Shown one piece after another: positions 6,964 to 15,913 of a DNA stretch of 64,000 nucleotides. Location: positions 372,001-436,000 of the forward strand of contig CBDEVW010000003.1 of the NCBI GenBank assembly GCA_965243755.1. Direction: 5' to 3'. A program made the translations under genes and the position numbers. Under the pieces are notes generated by a model, which had not been told where the DNA came from, did not search any database, and saw nothing but the letters and a program-made list of their open reading frames with translations. How positions within the stretch are numbered: position 1 is the first letter of the stretch; each line of letters begins with the position of its first letter. Source of the DNA: JANSWY01 sp965243755 (lineage in GTDB: Bacteria; Bacteroidota; Bacteroidia; Cytophagales; Cyclobacteriaceae).

Positions 6964-9390
6964 ATGTCAAAAACTCACAAGCTCACTGTTATTCTTATGT
7001 CCATACTGTGCTCTTCCTATCAACTAATGGCTCAGTCTGGCATAAAAGGACAAATCAAGACTGGTGAAGAGGTTGTCCCCTTTGCCAACATACTGCTGCT
7101 GAACCCGGCAGACTCCTCCCTGCAAAAAGGGACCATTTCTGATCCGGAAGGATTCTTCAGTCTGGTGTCTCAACCAGCTACCTACCTGCTTAAAGTAACC
7201 TCTGTTGGTTACCAGGACTTTTTCCAGACCGTCACTTTAACGAACGCTCCACTTGATCTGGGTGTACTCGAGATGGCGGAAAACACCGAAGTGCTAGGAG
7301 AAGTGGTCGTAACGGCCCAAAAACCCATCTTCGAGCAGAAAATAGACCGAACGGTGGTAAATGTTCAAAGCAGTGTAACCGCCAGTGCCGGTACAGCACT
7401 CGATATCCTGGAGAAATCACCGGGAGTCACCGTTAACCGAACCAATAATTCCATTGCCATGGCGGGCAAACAAGGTGTTCGTATCATGATCAATGGAAAA
7501 ATCACCCGAATGCCCCTGGATGCCGCCGTGCAAATGCTGAATGGTATGAACGCGGAAAGTGTAGAAAGTGTGGAACTGATCACTACCCCACCGGCCAAAT
7601 ATGAAGCGGAAGGCAATGCAGGAATGATCAACATCGTCCTTAAACAATCCACGGACCAGGGCACCAATGGGTCTTATTCCGTTTTCGCAGGATATGGCGA
7701 TCGTGAGAAACTTGGCGGCAACATGAACTTTAATCACCGCAATAAAAAGCTTAACCTCTTTGGAAATTATTCATATCGGTACGATAATACCAGGCAGATC
7801 AACGAAAACCGAAGGACCATCATCGACAATAGCAATATTGCAAGCACCACTGAAACCATCAGCCGAAGAGATCCCTACACCATTACACACAATGCCCAAC
7901 TGGGTTTCGATTATAAACTCACTGATGCTTCAATTCTGGGAGCCAGTGTGAATTACTTTAACTCTCACTGGGACATGGATGCCAAAAATGAAGTCCTGAT
8001 CAGTGAAGCCAGTGAACCCGTTTCACATACTTTGCTTTTGAATCAGGAGGTAAATGACAATGCGTACCTCATTGCCAACATCAACTTTGCCCATGACATC
8101 AATGACAAGCAAAATATCTCCCTGGAAATGGACTATATCAACTATGATAGTGAAAACCCCACAGACTACCAGCAGACTTTTACTGATCTCTCAGGGTCCA
8201 ACAATGAGATGATTGAAAGTGAAATTGAATCCAGAAAAGTAACGCCGTTGACCACCTGGGTTCCTCGAATTGATTACACCTTTCAGTTGAATGAGAACTC
8301 CACATTTGAAGCAGGGCTGAAAGGTGCCTTCAACCAGCTGGAGAATGATGTTGACGTGACTTATATCAATAACAATGTGCGGGAAGTGGATGAAAACCTG
8401 ACCCGAAAAGTTTTCCTTACTGAAGATATTCTTGCAGCTTATGCCTCTGTTAATTTTAAACTCACCCCTAGTATTGATGTAAAAGGTGGGTTACGATATG
8501 AGCAAACCATCACGGATATAGACAGTGAGTCTGGCGAAAAACTGGTGAGACGTAATTTCGGCCGGATGTTTCCAAGTCTGTTTTTAAACAAGAAGATCAA
8601 TGACAACAACAGCTATACCCTGTCCTATAGCCGGAGGATCACCAGACCGCAATTCAGAGATATTGCCCCTTTTGTGATTTTCCTTGATCCCTACACCTTC
8701 TGGACAGGTAACGAAGCACTAAAACCTGCCATCACTGACTCCTATAAGGCGGAATATCGATTCAAAACATATCTGATCACCGCACAGTATGATCAGCAAT
8801 CGGATGCCATTGCAGGTTTTCAGCCGAGGATTGCTGAGGACGGAGAAACCCAGCTTACAACCGTAGAAAACCTGGACAACATAGACAATTATTCTCTATC
8901 CCTGGCCATCCCTGTACAGGTGACCAAATGGTGGGAGATGCAATACAATGTCACGTCTGGGTACAGCATTAGCAAAAGCAGCCACCTTGATGTGCCAATT
9001 ACCAATAGGAACTTCTTTTGGTTTGTCAATGGAAGCAGTTCTTTCAAGCTTCCCAAAGGATTTACCATTGAGGCATCCGGTTTCTATTTCAGCACGCAAT
9101 ATTTTGGTATTGTAAAATTCAAAGGAGTGGCGGTAATCAATTTTGGTTTGCAAAAGAAGCTGAAGGATGACAATGGTTCCTTCAAACTATCGATTAATGA
9201 TGCGTTTAAAGGAAGGAACTTCCGTGGTACTGCTGTGGTGCCGGAAGAAAACATCAACATATTCTCTCGCTTCGCAATGGAAACCCAGATATTCAACCTC
9301 ACCTACTCACGAAACTTCGGCAACAACAAACTGAAAAAGCTCAGAAACAAGACCACATCCAATGGCGATGAGCGGAGACGGATTGAGTAA
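6964..9390 (+). CDS. Outer-membrane beta-barrel receptor with carboxypeptidase-like and plug domains
   Basis: 808-aa outer-membrane protein. A signal peptide ends near LMAQS (about residue 24); residues about 27-110 are a carboxypeptidase-regulatory-like beta-sandwich; about 115-220 are a TonB-type plug (EVVVTAQKPIFEQ, VELITTPPAKYEAEGNAGMI); the rest is a long barrel of the OMP_b-brl_3 type. The family is related to TonB-dependent receptors and, in Bacteroidota, often serves import of metals, peptides or unknown ligands. No SusD, kinase or enzyme partner is adjacent, so the substrate cannot be inferred. The ATG lies at the end of the repeat-containing intergenic stretch. Confidence 0.85.
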   Translation: MSKTHKLTVILMSILCSSYQLMAQSGIKGQIKTGEEVVPFANILLLNPADSSLQKGTISDPEGFFSLVSQPATYLLKVTSVGYQDFFQTVTLTNAPLDLGVLEMAENTEVLGEVVVTAQKPIFEQKIDRTVVNVQSSVTASAGTALDILEKSPGVTVNRTNNSIAMAGKQGVRIMINGKITRMPLDAAVQMLNGMNAESVESVELITTPPAKYEAEGNAGMINIVLKQSTDQGTNGSYSVFAGYGDREKLGGNMNFNHRNKKLNLFGNYSYRYDNTRQINENRRTIIDNSNIASTTETISRRDPYTITHNAQLGFDYKLTDASILGASVNYFNSHWDMDAKNEVLISEASEPVSHTLLLNQEVNDNAYLIANINFAHDINDKQNISLEMDYINYDSENPTDYQQTFTDLSGSNNEMIESEIESRKVTPLTTWVPRIDYTFQLNENSTFEAGLKGAFNQLENDVDVTYINNNVREVDENLTRKVFLTEDILAAYASVNFKLTPSIDVKGGLRYEQTITDIDSESGEKLVRRNFGRMFPSLFLNKKINDNNSYTLSYSRRITRPQFRDIAPFVIFLDPYTFWTGNEALKPAITDSYKAEYRFKTYLITAQYDQQSDAIAGFQPRIAEDGETQLTTVENLDNIDNYSLSLAIPVQVTKWWEMQYNVTSGYSISKSSHLDVPITNRNFFWFVNGSSSFKLPKGFTIEASGFYFSTQYFGIVKFKGVAVINFGLQKKLKDDNGSFKLSINDAFKGRNFRGTAVVPEENINIFSRFAMETQIFNLTYSRNFGNNKLKKLRNKTTSNGDERRRIE

Positions 9391-9440
9391 CCAGGTCCGT
9401 AATTCCAGTGATTCTGGAGAATAATTACAGGGCATTCCAC

Positions 9441-9562
9441 AAGTAGCTACTCACAGCGACATAAGTAGCTACTTACATCAAGACAAGTAGCTACTTACAT
9501 CAAGACAAGTAGCTACTTAGGAGGAGATAAGTAGCTACTTACAAGGTCACAAGTAGCCGCTT
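9441..9562. repeat. Six-unit array of 12-bp palindromes at exactly 22-bp period
   Basis: The perfect palindrome AAGTAGCTACTT occurs at 9463, 9485, 9507 and 9529, with one-off variants at 9441 (ending C) and two-off at 9551 (AAGTAGCCGCTT). Every start is 22 bases from the next, leaving 10-base spacers; two spacers are identical (ACATCAAGAC) and three differ. The period is about two helical turns, so all palindromes present the same face of the DNA. It fits a multimeric protein-binding array better than CRISPR. Confidence 0.9.
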
Positions 9563-9610
9563 GTGATTTCGTGCTTTTGGTGAGGCTCTTTTTGTGATGG
9601 ACAACCATTG

Positions 9611-9705
9611 TTTGACAGGTAGGAAAAGTTCTGGACTGTGGGTTACAGATCAGGGAATTGAAAACCAGGGAGAGTATAGAAGTTGTGGTCTGTGAGCCAC
9701 ATACC
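9611..9705. repeat. Degenerate copies of a GGTCTGTGAGTCACAGACC-type palindrome
   Basis: After TTTGACAGGTAG (9611-9622) come two imperfect copies of the element, GGACTGTGGGTTACAGATC at 9633-9651 and GGTCTGTGAGCCACATACC at 9687-9705. Better copies lie on the far side of the next two genes at 10489-10507 and 10521-10539, with the same TTTGACAGGTAG lead-in at 10456-10467. Confidence 0.75.
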
Positions 9706-9729
9706 AAGGATCAAAACAAGGGAGAGAAA

Positions 9730-10008
9730 TTATGATGCTACCTTTGCATGATTGCGCAAGCTCAAAAGTGTCTCTTTGAACCGTTCTCTTAAATCTGGAC
9801 GAATTCTATTAATATTCATAATCTCTTCACCTTTATGTCCTGCTAAATGAATCTTGACCTTTTTAGAATTGACCACCTCAATGTCGGCGATATCTTCAAT
9901 TAGGATTTCATTATGAATGGTTTCATTTACCAGTATTCTATCTTCTTTGAATTCAACATTGAATCTCTGCTTCTTATTTTTGACAAGTGCTTCAGCAGCA
10001 TATATCAC
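9730..10008 (-). CDS. Small protein, likely C-terminal half of a frameshifted membrane protein
   Basis: 92 aa from a GTG at 10006-10008. The frame stays open a further 38 codons upstream (to a stop at 10123-10125) without ATG, GTG or TTG, and there encodes a hydrophobic helix (FFGAIYTVFGVIYAAEALV) that runs into this protein. The soluble part has alternating strand-like segments (RFNVEFKEDRILV, IADIEVVNSKKVKIHL) ending in a helix, resembling a small PH-like domain, though this is only an impression. It probably continues the protein encoded just upstream at 10047-10337 after a one-base frameshift. Function unknown. Confidence 0.55.
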   Translation of the reverse strand: MIYAAEALVKNKKQRFNVEFKEDRILVNETIHNEILIEDIADIEVVNSKKVKIHLAGHKGEEIMNINRIRPDLRERFKETLLSLRNHAKVAS

Positions 10009-10046
10009 ACCAAAGACTGTATAAATTGCACCAAAAAAATGATCTC

Positions 10047-10337
10047 CTAACTGATCATATAAATTCCATATGCTGTTAAGAAAATTGATGGAAATACCTG
10101 ACTTACTCCTATAAACATTGATTTATATGGGAAAAATTTCTTTTCATTAGCTGGTTTGTATGACTCTATTTTCAATAGATACAGACCAGAAAAGCCCATA
10201 TACAGCACAAATAAGAAAGTTAAAACCACTACATAGTGGTCAAAACTAAGATCCCCATATTCCTTAACCACATATGGAATGATGATCAGAATTAAGAAGC
10301 TGATTTGTTGTAGGCCCTTGATGTATTTTATTTTCAT
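10047..10337 (-). CDS. Small multi-pass membrane protein, likely N-terminal half of a split gene
   Basis: 96 aa with three hydrophobic segments (ISFLILIIIPYVV, VVVLTFLFVLYMGFSGLYLL, SMFIGVSQVFPSIFLTAYGIYM). It ends at a TAG in ATGATCAGTTAGGAGATC; a -1 shift at that point would join it to the downstream frame and add a fourth membrane helix plus the soluble tail at 9730-10008. It is flanked on both sides by the GGTCTGTGA palindrome family. No known family recognised. Confidence 0.6.
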   Translation of the reverse strand: MKIKYIKGLQQISFLILIIIPYVVKEYGDLSFDHYVVVLTFLFVLYMGFSGLYLLKIESYKPANEKKFFPYKSMFIGVSQVFPSIFLTAYGIYMIS

Positions 10338-10455
10338 CTCTTCACAAGTTTAACACCTGGTTCAGGAACATATTTGACTTTCTATGGCTCATGATGAATA
10401 ATTTGGTCAATATTAAGTATAAAATTTTAAAAGGGCTGTTTATTGAAAGAAGAGA

Positions 10456-10582
10456 TTTGACAGGTAGTTTATCAGGTTGAGCAGTTCTGGTCTGTGAGTC
10501 ACAGACCAGGGGTTGGTTCTGTTCTGTGAGTCACAGACCGGGGATTGAGAACCACGGAAGTTCTTGTCTTTGTACCACAGCC
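10456..10582. repeat. Palindrome GGTCTGTGAGTCACAGACC, two good copies and one weak copy
   Basis: The copy at 10489-10507 is perfect, with 9-base arms GGTCTGTGA and TCACAGACC around one G. A copy at 10521-10539 differs only in its first two bases pairing. A weak copy lies near 10564-10582 (TTGTCTTTGTACCACAGCC). TTTGACAGGTAG at 10456-10467 also occurs at 9611-9622 before the other copies, so the two blocks are related and bracket the split membrane gene. Confidence 0.8.
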
Positions 10583-10613
10583 CAGGGATTGTTCTTTGTA
10601 GGTGCCACTCAAC

Positions 10614-10648
10614 AAAAAAACACGACCGGCAAATATTCACTGGTCGTG
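10614..10648 (-). terminator. Rho-independent terminator of the GH5 gene
   Basis: The arms CACGACC (10621-10627) and GGTCGTG (10642-10648) form a hairpin. Read on the minus strand it is followed by a run of seven T (10614-10620 on the plus strand are A). It lies 28 bases beyond the GH5 stop codon. Confidence 0.85.
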
Positions 10649-10675
10649 TAATTAGTTAACCAAAAAATAAGGTTT

Positions 10676-12676
10676 TTATTCCACCAGTAGCTTTTGAGCC
10701 ACCGATGCTTCACCATTAGATAGCCGTACAATGTAGGCACCTGGCGACAATGAAGTTATCCGTGTGCTTCCTGAGAAAATTGTGGCGTTATAAATTACCT
10801 GGCCAGTCATGTTAATCACCTCCAGTCTGTTGAAACCCGGAGCATCTATCTGTACCCAGTTGTGGGAAGGATTTGGGTAGATACTCACCAATTGATCATT
10901 GTTGCCATTCAACTTCTCCCCGGTTTTACCCAAGCGGGCGCTCCCGGAAGTTCCCCAGTTGAACACTTCCCAGCCCTGGGCAGTTGGCCTGTTGCACATC
11001 ATCGCAGATTGCCCGTTTTCACTTGAAACATATTGACCATTGCTTCCCAATAATGAAAAGGCACCATTGCCCTGGTCTATCCACTGGAAAGTTTCCCAGC
11101 CTTGTATTGAAGGACGATTGCACATCATTCCCGACTGTCCATTTTCTGAAGAAACGTAGAGGCCATTGCTTCCCTGAAGTGCGATCAGTCCACCGCCGGC
11201 ATCTACCACTGTAAAATGTTCCCAGCCCTGTGCAGACATGCGGTCACAATTCATAGGCGCCTGTCCGTCTTCCGAACTGACAAACAAACCATTGCTCCCC
11301 TGAATCCAAATCGTTTGACCAATTGGTGGTCCTGATGGATCTGAACCTCCAAAACACCCGGTCGTCCATGGGTCCGGCATTAGTTCGGTAACTACCGCTA
11401 TGGTGTTGTGATTAGGTATGGCATTTTGGAATTTGATGTTTTCCAGAACTTCTGCCATCACCGAAGCACCATCCGCAGGGTAGCTTCCCGGTAGCCTCAT
11501 AATGGCCGCATTTTCTCCTACATCATGCCTTTTATAGGTCCAGTGTGCCCAGCCGATGTTATGTTCCTCCAGCCATGCGATGTTTTGTCTCAACCACTCA
11601 TTGGTGTTTTCACCGGTCTCTCCTACCCATACCGGCACATTGTGAGCATCACGAAAATTGATCAGGTTGATCATTTTGTTGATCTGGTTGGGGTTAGGGT
11701 CTGGTACCCAGTCGTCTTCCGGGGCAATCCAGTACCTGTGGGCATTGTAGACCAGTCCCCAGTTGGGTGAAAACGTAAATGGCTCCAGATAATCATAATT
11801 GTTGCCCCATCCATTGCCCTGGATCATCAGCATGTGGTTGTCTCCATTGTTTCTGATGGTGGTAATCAGCCGCTGGAACAATGGGTGCATGGTTTGTCCT
11901 CCGCCTGGCACATTATTGGGCTCATTGATCAGGTCATAAAATGCAATGCGTGGTTCATCTTTGTAACGCTGCGAAATACGCAACCACAACCGATCCGTAA
12001 CATCCTGAAATACTGGAAAATCCCAAAGGTTATTGGCATGGAAGGTATCGGCGATATCTACATTGGAGCCCTGCCCTCCAGGTGCTGCATGTAAATCAAG
12101 GATCACATATAATCCATTGGCTTCACACCATTCCAACAACCGATCGATGGTTTGAAATCCATCCACACTGGTGTCATTGAAAAGCTGATTGTTGTCGTAC
12201 CAATCACGCAGCGCATCCTTGTAAACATCATGACCATAGTATAAATCGGTAATGACGTTATTCCTGACGGCCCTTTGAGATGGTGTCAGGAAGAGCTCAT
12301 AGTGCATAGGGAGCCGGATGCTGTTAAACCCGAGGGAGGCGATATAATCAATGTCTTCTTTGGTGATGAAATTATCTCTCCACGCCTGGTAAAAAGCTTC
12401 CACCTGGCTGGCAGACTGTCCCTCATTATAATATTGTAATTTCATCTGCCACTGAGTAGCCGGACACCCCTCGCAACCTTGCGGGTGAAGCATGTAACCT
12501 TCCTGTAGCAGCCAGTTCCCTAAGTTTAGTGTTCGTAATATGATCGGTTGTCCTGTTTCCGCATTCACAATCTGGGTACCACTCGCTTCAAGCCAGCAAC
12601 TTTGTGCTTTTAAAGTCATTGACCAGGAGCAGAACAGGAACAGGGTGAACAATTTGAGTATAGTTCGATTTTGCAT
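10676..12676 (-). CDS. Secreted GH5-family glycoside hydrolase with beta-trefoil module and T9SS signal
   Basis: 666 aa. A signal peptide ends near residue 25 (LKAQSC). Residues about 30-430 form a GH5 (clan A) barrel with acid/base Glu252 in DLINEPNN and nucleophile Glu353 in VWVGETGE. Residues about 450-577 hold three similar repeats of about 42 aa (QGSNGLYVSSENGQ, GWETFQW), a fascin-like beta-trefoil probably binding glycan. The last 65 residues are a type IX sorting domain (SIYPNPS, GAYIVRLSNG), so it is exported across the outer membrane. With the GH30 enzyme and regulator next door it likely attacks a beta-glucan or related polysaccharide; the exact linkage cannot be read from sequence. 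Confidence 0.9.
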   Translation of the reverse strand: MQNRTILKLFTLFLFCSWSMTLKAQSCWLEASGTQIVNAETGQPIILRTLNLGNWLLQEGYMLHPQGCEGCPATQWQMKLQYYNEGQSASQVEAFYQAWRDNFITKEDIDYIASLGFNSIRLPMHYELFLTPSQRAVRNNVITDLYYGHDVYKDALRDWYDNNQLFNDTSVDGFQTIDRLLEWCEANGLYVILDLHAAPGGQGSNVDIADTFHANNLWDFPVFQDVTDRLWLRISQRYKDEPRIAFYDLINEPNNVPGGGQTMHPLFQRLITTIRNNGDNHMLMIQGNGWGNNYDYLEPFTFSPNWGLVYNAHRYWIAPEDDWVPDPNPNQINKMINLINFRDAHNVPVWVGETGENTNEWLRQNIAWLEEHNIGWAHWTYKRHDVGENAAIMRLPGSYPADGASVMAEVLENIKFQNAIPNHNTIAVVTELMPDPWTTGCFGGSDPSGPPIGQTIWIQGSNGLFVSSEDGQAPMNCDRMSAQGWEHFTVVDAGGGLIALQGSNGLYVSSENGQSGMMCNRPSIQGWETFQWIDQGNGAFSLLGSNGQYVSSENGQSAMMCNRPTAQGWEVFNWGTSGSARLGKTGEKLNGNNDQLVSIYPNPSHNWVQIDAPGFNRLEVINMTGQVIYNATIFSGSTRITSLSPGAYIVRLSNGEASVAQKLLVE

Positions 12677-13021
12677 TATTTATAGGTTTTGGTTTAAAAT
12701 CGCATGTGATGGAGACCAAAGATTCGGGGCTTCCCATCATGTTAATCATTCATTTTATTGCTACACCGGCCAACGGTTAATTTCAAAGCTATATGTTTGC
12801 ATCTTACTGGCCCAGGGTACCGCAACGCTTAAATTACACCGGCAACAATTTTAACTACTTCATTATTACGTCTTTCCGCTCAGCTTACTGAATTACAGTA
12901 GGTTACAACCATAAAACCCATCTCAATTCCGAGTGTATTACCCACCCAACAAGACCTATATCACCGATATGCTTTTTGGATTTTCTCATTACATTTACCC
13001 ACAGCATGGACAAAAACTTCA
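12677..13021. other. Divergent control region between GH5 and its regulator
   Basis: This 345-base stretch carries no gene. It contains the operator-like element at 12893-12908, a second block CAACAATTTTAACT (12843-12856) also seen before the GH30 gene as CAACAATTAATTAACT (15993-16008), and TATGTTTG (12792-12799), which matches the Bacteroidota -7 consensus on the plus strand. The GH5 leader, read on the minus strand, has AAACCAAAACCTATAAA just before its ATG, similar to ACCGAAACCAATAAA before the GH30 ATG. Confidence 0.55.
12893..12908 (+). promoter_or_regulatory. Putative operator TTACAGTAGGTTACAA
   Basis: This 16-base element differs at one position from TTACAGTATGTTACAA at 16016-16031 upstream of GH30. 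Each copy contains TTACA twice with starts 10 bases apart, a one-turn direct repeat. Here it is 217 bases from the GH5 start and 114 from the regulator start; the GH30 copy is 210 bases from its gene. It may be the site of the membrane regulator encoded next to it. Confidence 0.55.
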
Positions 13022-15913
13022 ATGGATCAAGCATTTTTTATTCCTTCCATATATAAATCACTGATTTGCTATCTCGCAATTAATCTCCTGGCAGGTGATG
13101 CATTTAGTTTAGAGGTTCCAACTATTCCATATGAGGGATCGCCAACAGCGGTGCATTACAGCAGGGCGGATTTCCAGAGTGACGAACAATTCTGGACCAT
13201 GACCCAGGATCCTGAAGGTTATCTGTACTTTGGGAACAATCAAGGTGTATTGATTCATGATGGAGAGCATTGGCAAATGGTTCAACTGCCAAATGGGTCT
13301 TCAGTGAGAAGTCTCATGTGCAGCAAAAACGGAAAAGTCTATGTGGGAGGTTACAATGAGTTTGGCTATCTGGAAAAGAATGCTTTTGGTCAGCATGAAT
13401 TTACCTCACTTACTTATCTGCTCCGGTCAGAAGATTCAAATTTTGATGACATCTGGCAAATCGTTGAGATTGATCACTATGTTGTTTTCAGAAGTTTTAA
13501 GCAATTGATGGCATACAATGGAAGCAGTATCACCACTGTCCCCTCCAAAGGAAAAATCCTGCAGATACAAAACATCAATGAACGGCTGATAATGGCAGAT
13601 CACCAGGGGCTGAAATTGCTGGATCTGTCAACCCTGGAATACGAACCAGTGATTGCTGCTGAACAATACCAAATGGGTCAGGTGTGTGCCATACTCCCTG
13701 GAAATCAACCAGACCAATTGATCCTTTTTAGCAAGGAAGGCAACTCTTATGTCATTTCAATCAGCCAAAAATCACTGATACAACAATTCAACCATCTCCT
13801 GGCAGGCTCGAATGATCAGGTGTATTGCGCCATTAAGGCGGGAAACGGTCACTTCTATATAGGAAAAGTAAATTCCAAAATGAGTTCTTTTAAATTAGGC
13901 GAGGATGGGATATCTGAGGAGATGAATTACCAAAACCTTCAAAACAATACGGTCTTAGGCATCTTTCAGTCTCAGGATGGTAATATCTGGGCGTTACTCA
14001 ACAAGGGAATTGATTGCATTCAGGTGGCATCACCCAAACGAACGATGTTTGAAGGGGCAGCTGTCTATGATGCGTTACACTACAAAGGCCAATTGTATAT
14101 CGCTACGAATCAGGGTGTGTACAGGAGATCAGGAAATGATTTTGAACTCCTCACCGGTCTGCAGGCACAAACATGGTCCCTGGAAGTCATCAATGATTAC
14201 CTGGTCATTTCACACGATCGTGGGGTGTATGTCAGTGATGGGGTTAGTTTCAGCCATGTGGAAGGAACCAATGGGATATGGAAAGTAATTCCGGCCGCTG
14301 ACCATCCCAATCAGTGGCTTGCCTGCGGGTATGATGGCATTTATGTACTGAAATATCGCAACAACACATTTAACCTGTCCCATAAAGTACAAGGATTTGA
14401 CATATCCGCCAGGGACATTTTGCCTGACAAAGAATCAGGAATATATTGGATTTGCCACGGCTACAAAGGCGTATATCGCGTGAAAGTTGACCACCAACTG
14501 AAGGAAGCGCTTGCCTATGAACTTTATACCGATCAGAACGGGCTTCCCTCCACATATGGCAACAATGTCACCATGTGGAATGATCAGGTAATATTTATTA
14601 CCACTGCGGGTGCATATCAGTTCAACAGCCCGGATGGTACATTTACACCACTGGAGCCACTCAATGCAGTTCTGGGTGACCAGCATCAAATATCTACACT
14701 GAAGGACGCCAATGGCATTACCTGGTTTGTTCAGAATGGTACGTTGGGTTATTTCAACCCATCAGATGCCTCCCCTAATCTTCATAAAAACACTTTTTTA
14801 AGTTTGAAAGGGACCTTTCTGTCGGGGATGGAATTTATTGAACCATATGCCAACAATAAACTGATGGTCGGAACCACCGAAGGGCTTTTTTTCTACGACC
14901 TCAACAAGAAAGTAAGTGCCCAAACCGCGCAAACCAAAATTACCGCCATCACTTCATTGACTGAGCAGGACAGTCTGATGAGATTCCCGCTGGCAGGGAC
15001 TCATCCACAGTTACCAAATGACTTCCGGGCCTTGAAGTTCCATTTTGCCACTCCGGCTTTCGCAGGTCAAAAACAGCTGCAATACCGCTACAAACTGCAA
15101 AACCTGGATGAAAGCTGGTCGGAATGGCAATCCAGGTCCATCTTAAGCTACAACTACCTGCCTGCAGGATCATACGTTTTGCAAGGTCAGTCGAGGGACC
15201 ACAATGGAAATATGGCCGCTCCGGTTAGTTACCAATTCAGGGTACTACCCGTTTGGTATCGCACCCGACTTGCCATGGTCATATACTTTATGCTATCAAT
15301 GGCATTGATCGGAGTAGTTGCCCTAATGGTCAGGAGAAAAATAACCAGGGCCCGACAGGAAACTCAGAAAATCAAAGATGTACTGGAACTGGAGATTAAA
15401 AACATGAAGCTCCTAAGGGAAAAGGAAAATATAGAAGCAGATTTCATTCACAAAAGTAAGGAGTTGTCCAATTACACCATTCTGCTCTTTAAGAAACGTG
15501 AGCTCCTCAATCAACTGGCCTCCGACCTGAAAGAACTGCGAAAAAAGATCAAGCTGGAAGAAAACCGGGAGCTGGTACGCTCTATGACCCAGCAAATCAA
15601 CCGCAATCTACAGGATGAAGAGCATCTCAAAGTCTTTGACATCAACTTCGAATCTGTCCACCGCGAATTTTTCAGCGAACTGAAGACACAGTACCCTGAG
15701 CTTTCACAAAAAGACCTCAGGCTATGTGGTCTGGTAAAGATGAACTTCTCCAACAAGGAAATTGCGTCAATTCTTAATATCTCCGTCAGGGGTGTTGAAA
15801 CAGCCCGGTATCGGTTGAGAAAAAGAATGAGCATCAATAAGGACGTCAACATGGCGGAATTCCTGGAGCAATTATCTTCGGGGCAATCTGAAGAAGCTGT
15901 TGATCAAAAGTAG
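13022..15913 (+). CDS. Membrane-spanning propeller/Y_Y_Y regulator with LuxR-type HTH
   Basis: 963-aa one-protein sensor-regulator. A hydrophobic signal leads into a large periplasmic seven-bladed propeller pair of Reg_prop repeats (for example DPEGYLYFGNNQGVLI, DGNIWALLNKGID), then a Y_Y_Y domain at about 670-745 (QYRYKLQNLDESWSEW), one transmembrane helix at about 750-770, a coiled coil, and a cytoplasmic LuxR-type HTH at about 893-945 (KDLRLCGLVKMNFSNKEIAS, ISVRGVETARYRLRKRM). It has no kinase or receiver domain, so it should signal directly across the membrane to DNA. It is divergent from GH5 and upstream of GH30, and so is probably their activator, sensing released oligosaccharide; this is inferred from position and shared upstream motifs. 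Confidence 0.88.
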   Translation: MDQAFFIPSIYKSLICYLAINLLAGDAFSLEVPTIPYEGSPTAVHYSRADFQSDEQFWTMTQDPEGYLYFGNNQGVLIHDGEHWQMVQLPNGSSVRSLMCSKNGKVYVGGYNEFGYLEKNAFGQHEFTSLTYLLRSEDSNFDDIWQIVEIDHYVVFRSFKQLMAYNGSSITTVPSKGKILQIQNINERLIMADHQGLKLLDLSTLEYEPVIAAEQYQMGQVCAILPGNQPDQLILFSKEGNSYVISISQKSLIQQFNHLLAGSNDQVYCAIKAGNGHFYIGKVNSKMSSFKLGEDGISEEMNYQNLQNNTVLGIFQSQDGNIWALLNKGIDCIQVASPKRTMFEGAAVYDALHYKGQLYIATNQGVYRRSGNDFELLTGLQAQTWSLEVINDYLVISHDRGVYVSDGVSFSHVEGTNGIWKVIPAADHPNQWLACGYDGIYVLKYRNNTFNLSHKVQGFDISARDILPDKESGIYWICHGYKGVYRVKVDHQLKEALAYELYTDQNGLPSTYGNNVTMWNDQVIFITTAGAYQFNSPDGTFTPLEPLNAVLGDQHQISTLKDANGITWFVQNGTLGYFNPSDASPNLHKNTFLSLKGTFLSGMEFIEPYANNKLMVGTTEGLFFYDLNKKVSAQTAQTKITAITSLTEQDSLMRFPLAGTHPQLPNDFRALKFHFATPAFAGQKQLQYRYKLQNLDESWSEWQSRSILSYNYLPAGSYVLQGQSRDHNGNMAAPVSYQFRVLPVWYRTRLAMVIYFMLSMALIGVVALMVRRKITRARQETQKIKDVLELEIKNMKLLREKENIEADFIHKSKELSNYTILLFKKRELLNQLASDLKELRKKIKLEENRELVRSMTQQINRNLQDEEHLKVFDINFESVHREFFSELKTQYPELSQKDLRLCGLVKMNFSNKEIASILNISVRGVETARYRLRKRMSINKDVNMAEFLEQLSSGQSEEAVDQK

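Larger units (their letters stand above)
9391..9729. other. Convergent intergenic region carrying two palindrome families
   Basis: This stretch of 339 bases lies between the receptor and a minus-strand gene. It holds no credible gene. It contains a six-unit 22-bp array (9441-9562) followed by two copies of a second palindromic element (9633-9651 and 9687-9705). Confidence 0.7.
10338..10675. other. Intergenic region with palindromes and GH5 terminator
   Basis: This 338-base stretch is upstream of the small membrane gene and downstream of the GH5 gene, both on the minus strand. It holds A/T-rich promoter-like sequence near 10340-10440, the palindrome copies at 10456-10582 and a terminator at 10614-10648. 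No gene is credible here. Confidence 0.6.

Noticed and set aside
6641..7027. A 128-codon open frame before the outer-membrane receptor
   Set aside because: It starts inside a hairpin repeat, overlaps the receptor's signal peptide in another frame and has no protein-like pattern or family.
9441..9562. The 22-bp array as a CRISPR
   Set aside because: Repeats are only 12 bases, spacers are 10 bases and two are identical, and there are no cas genes.
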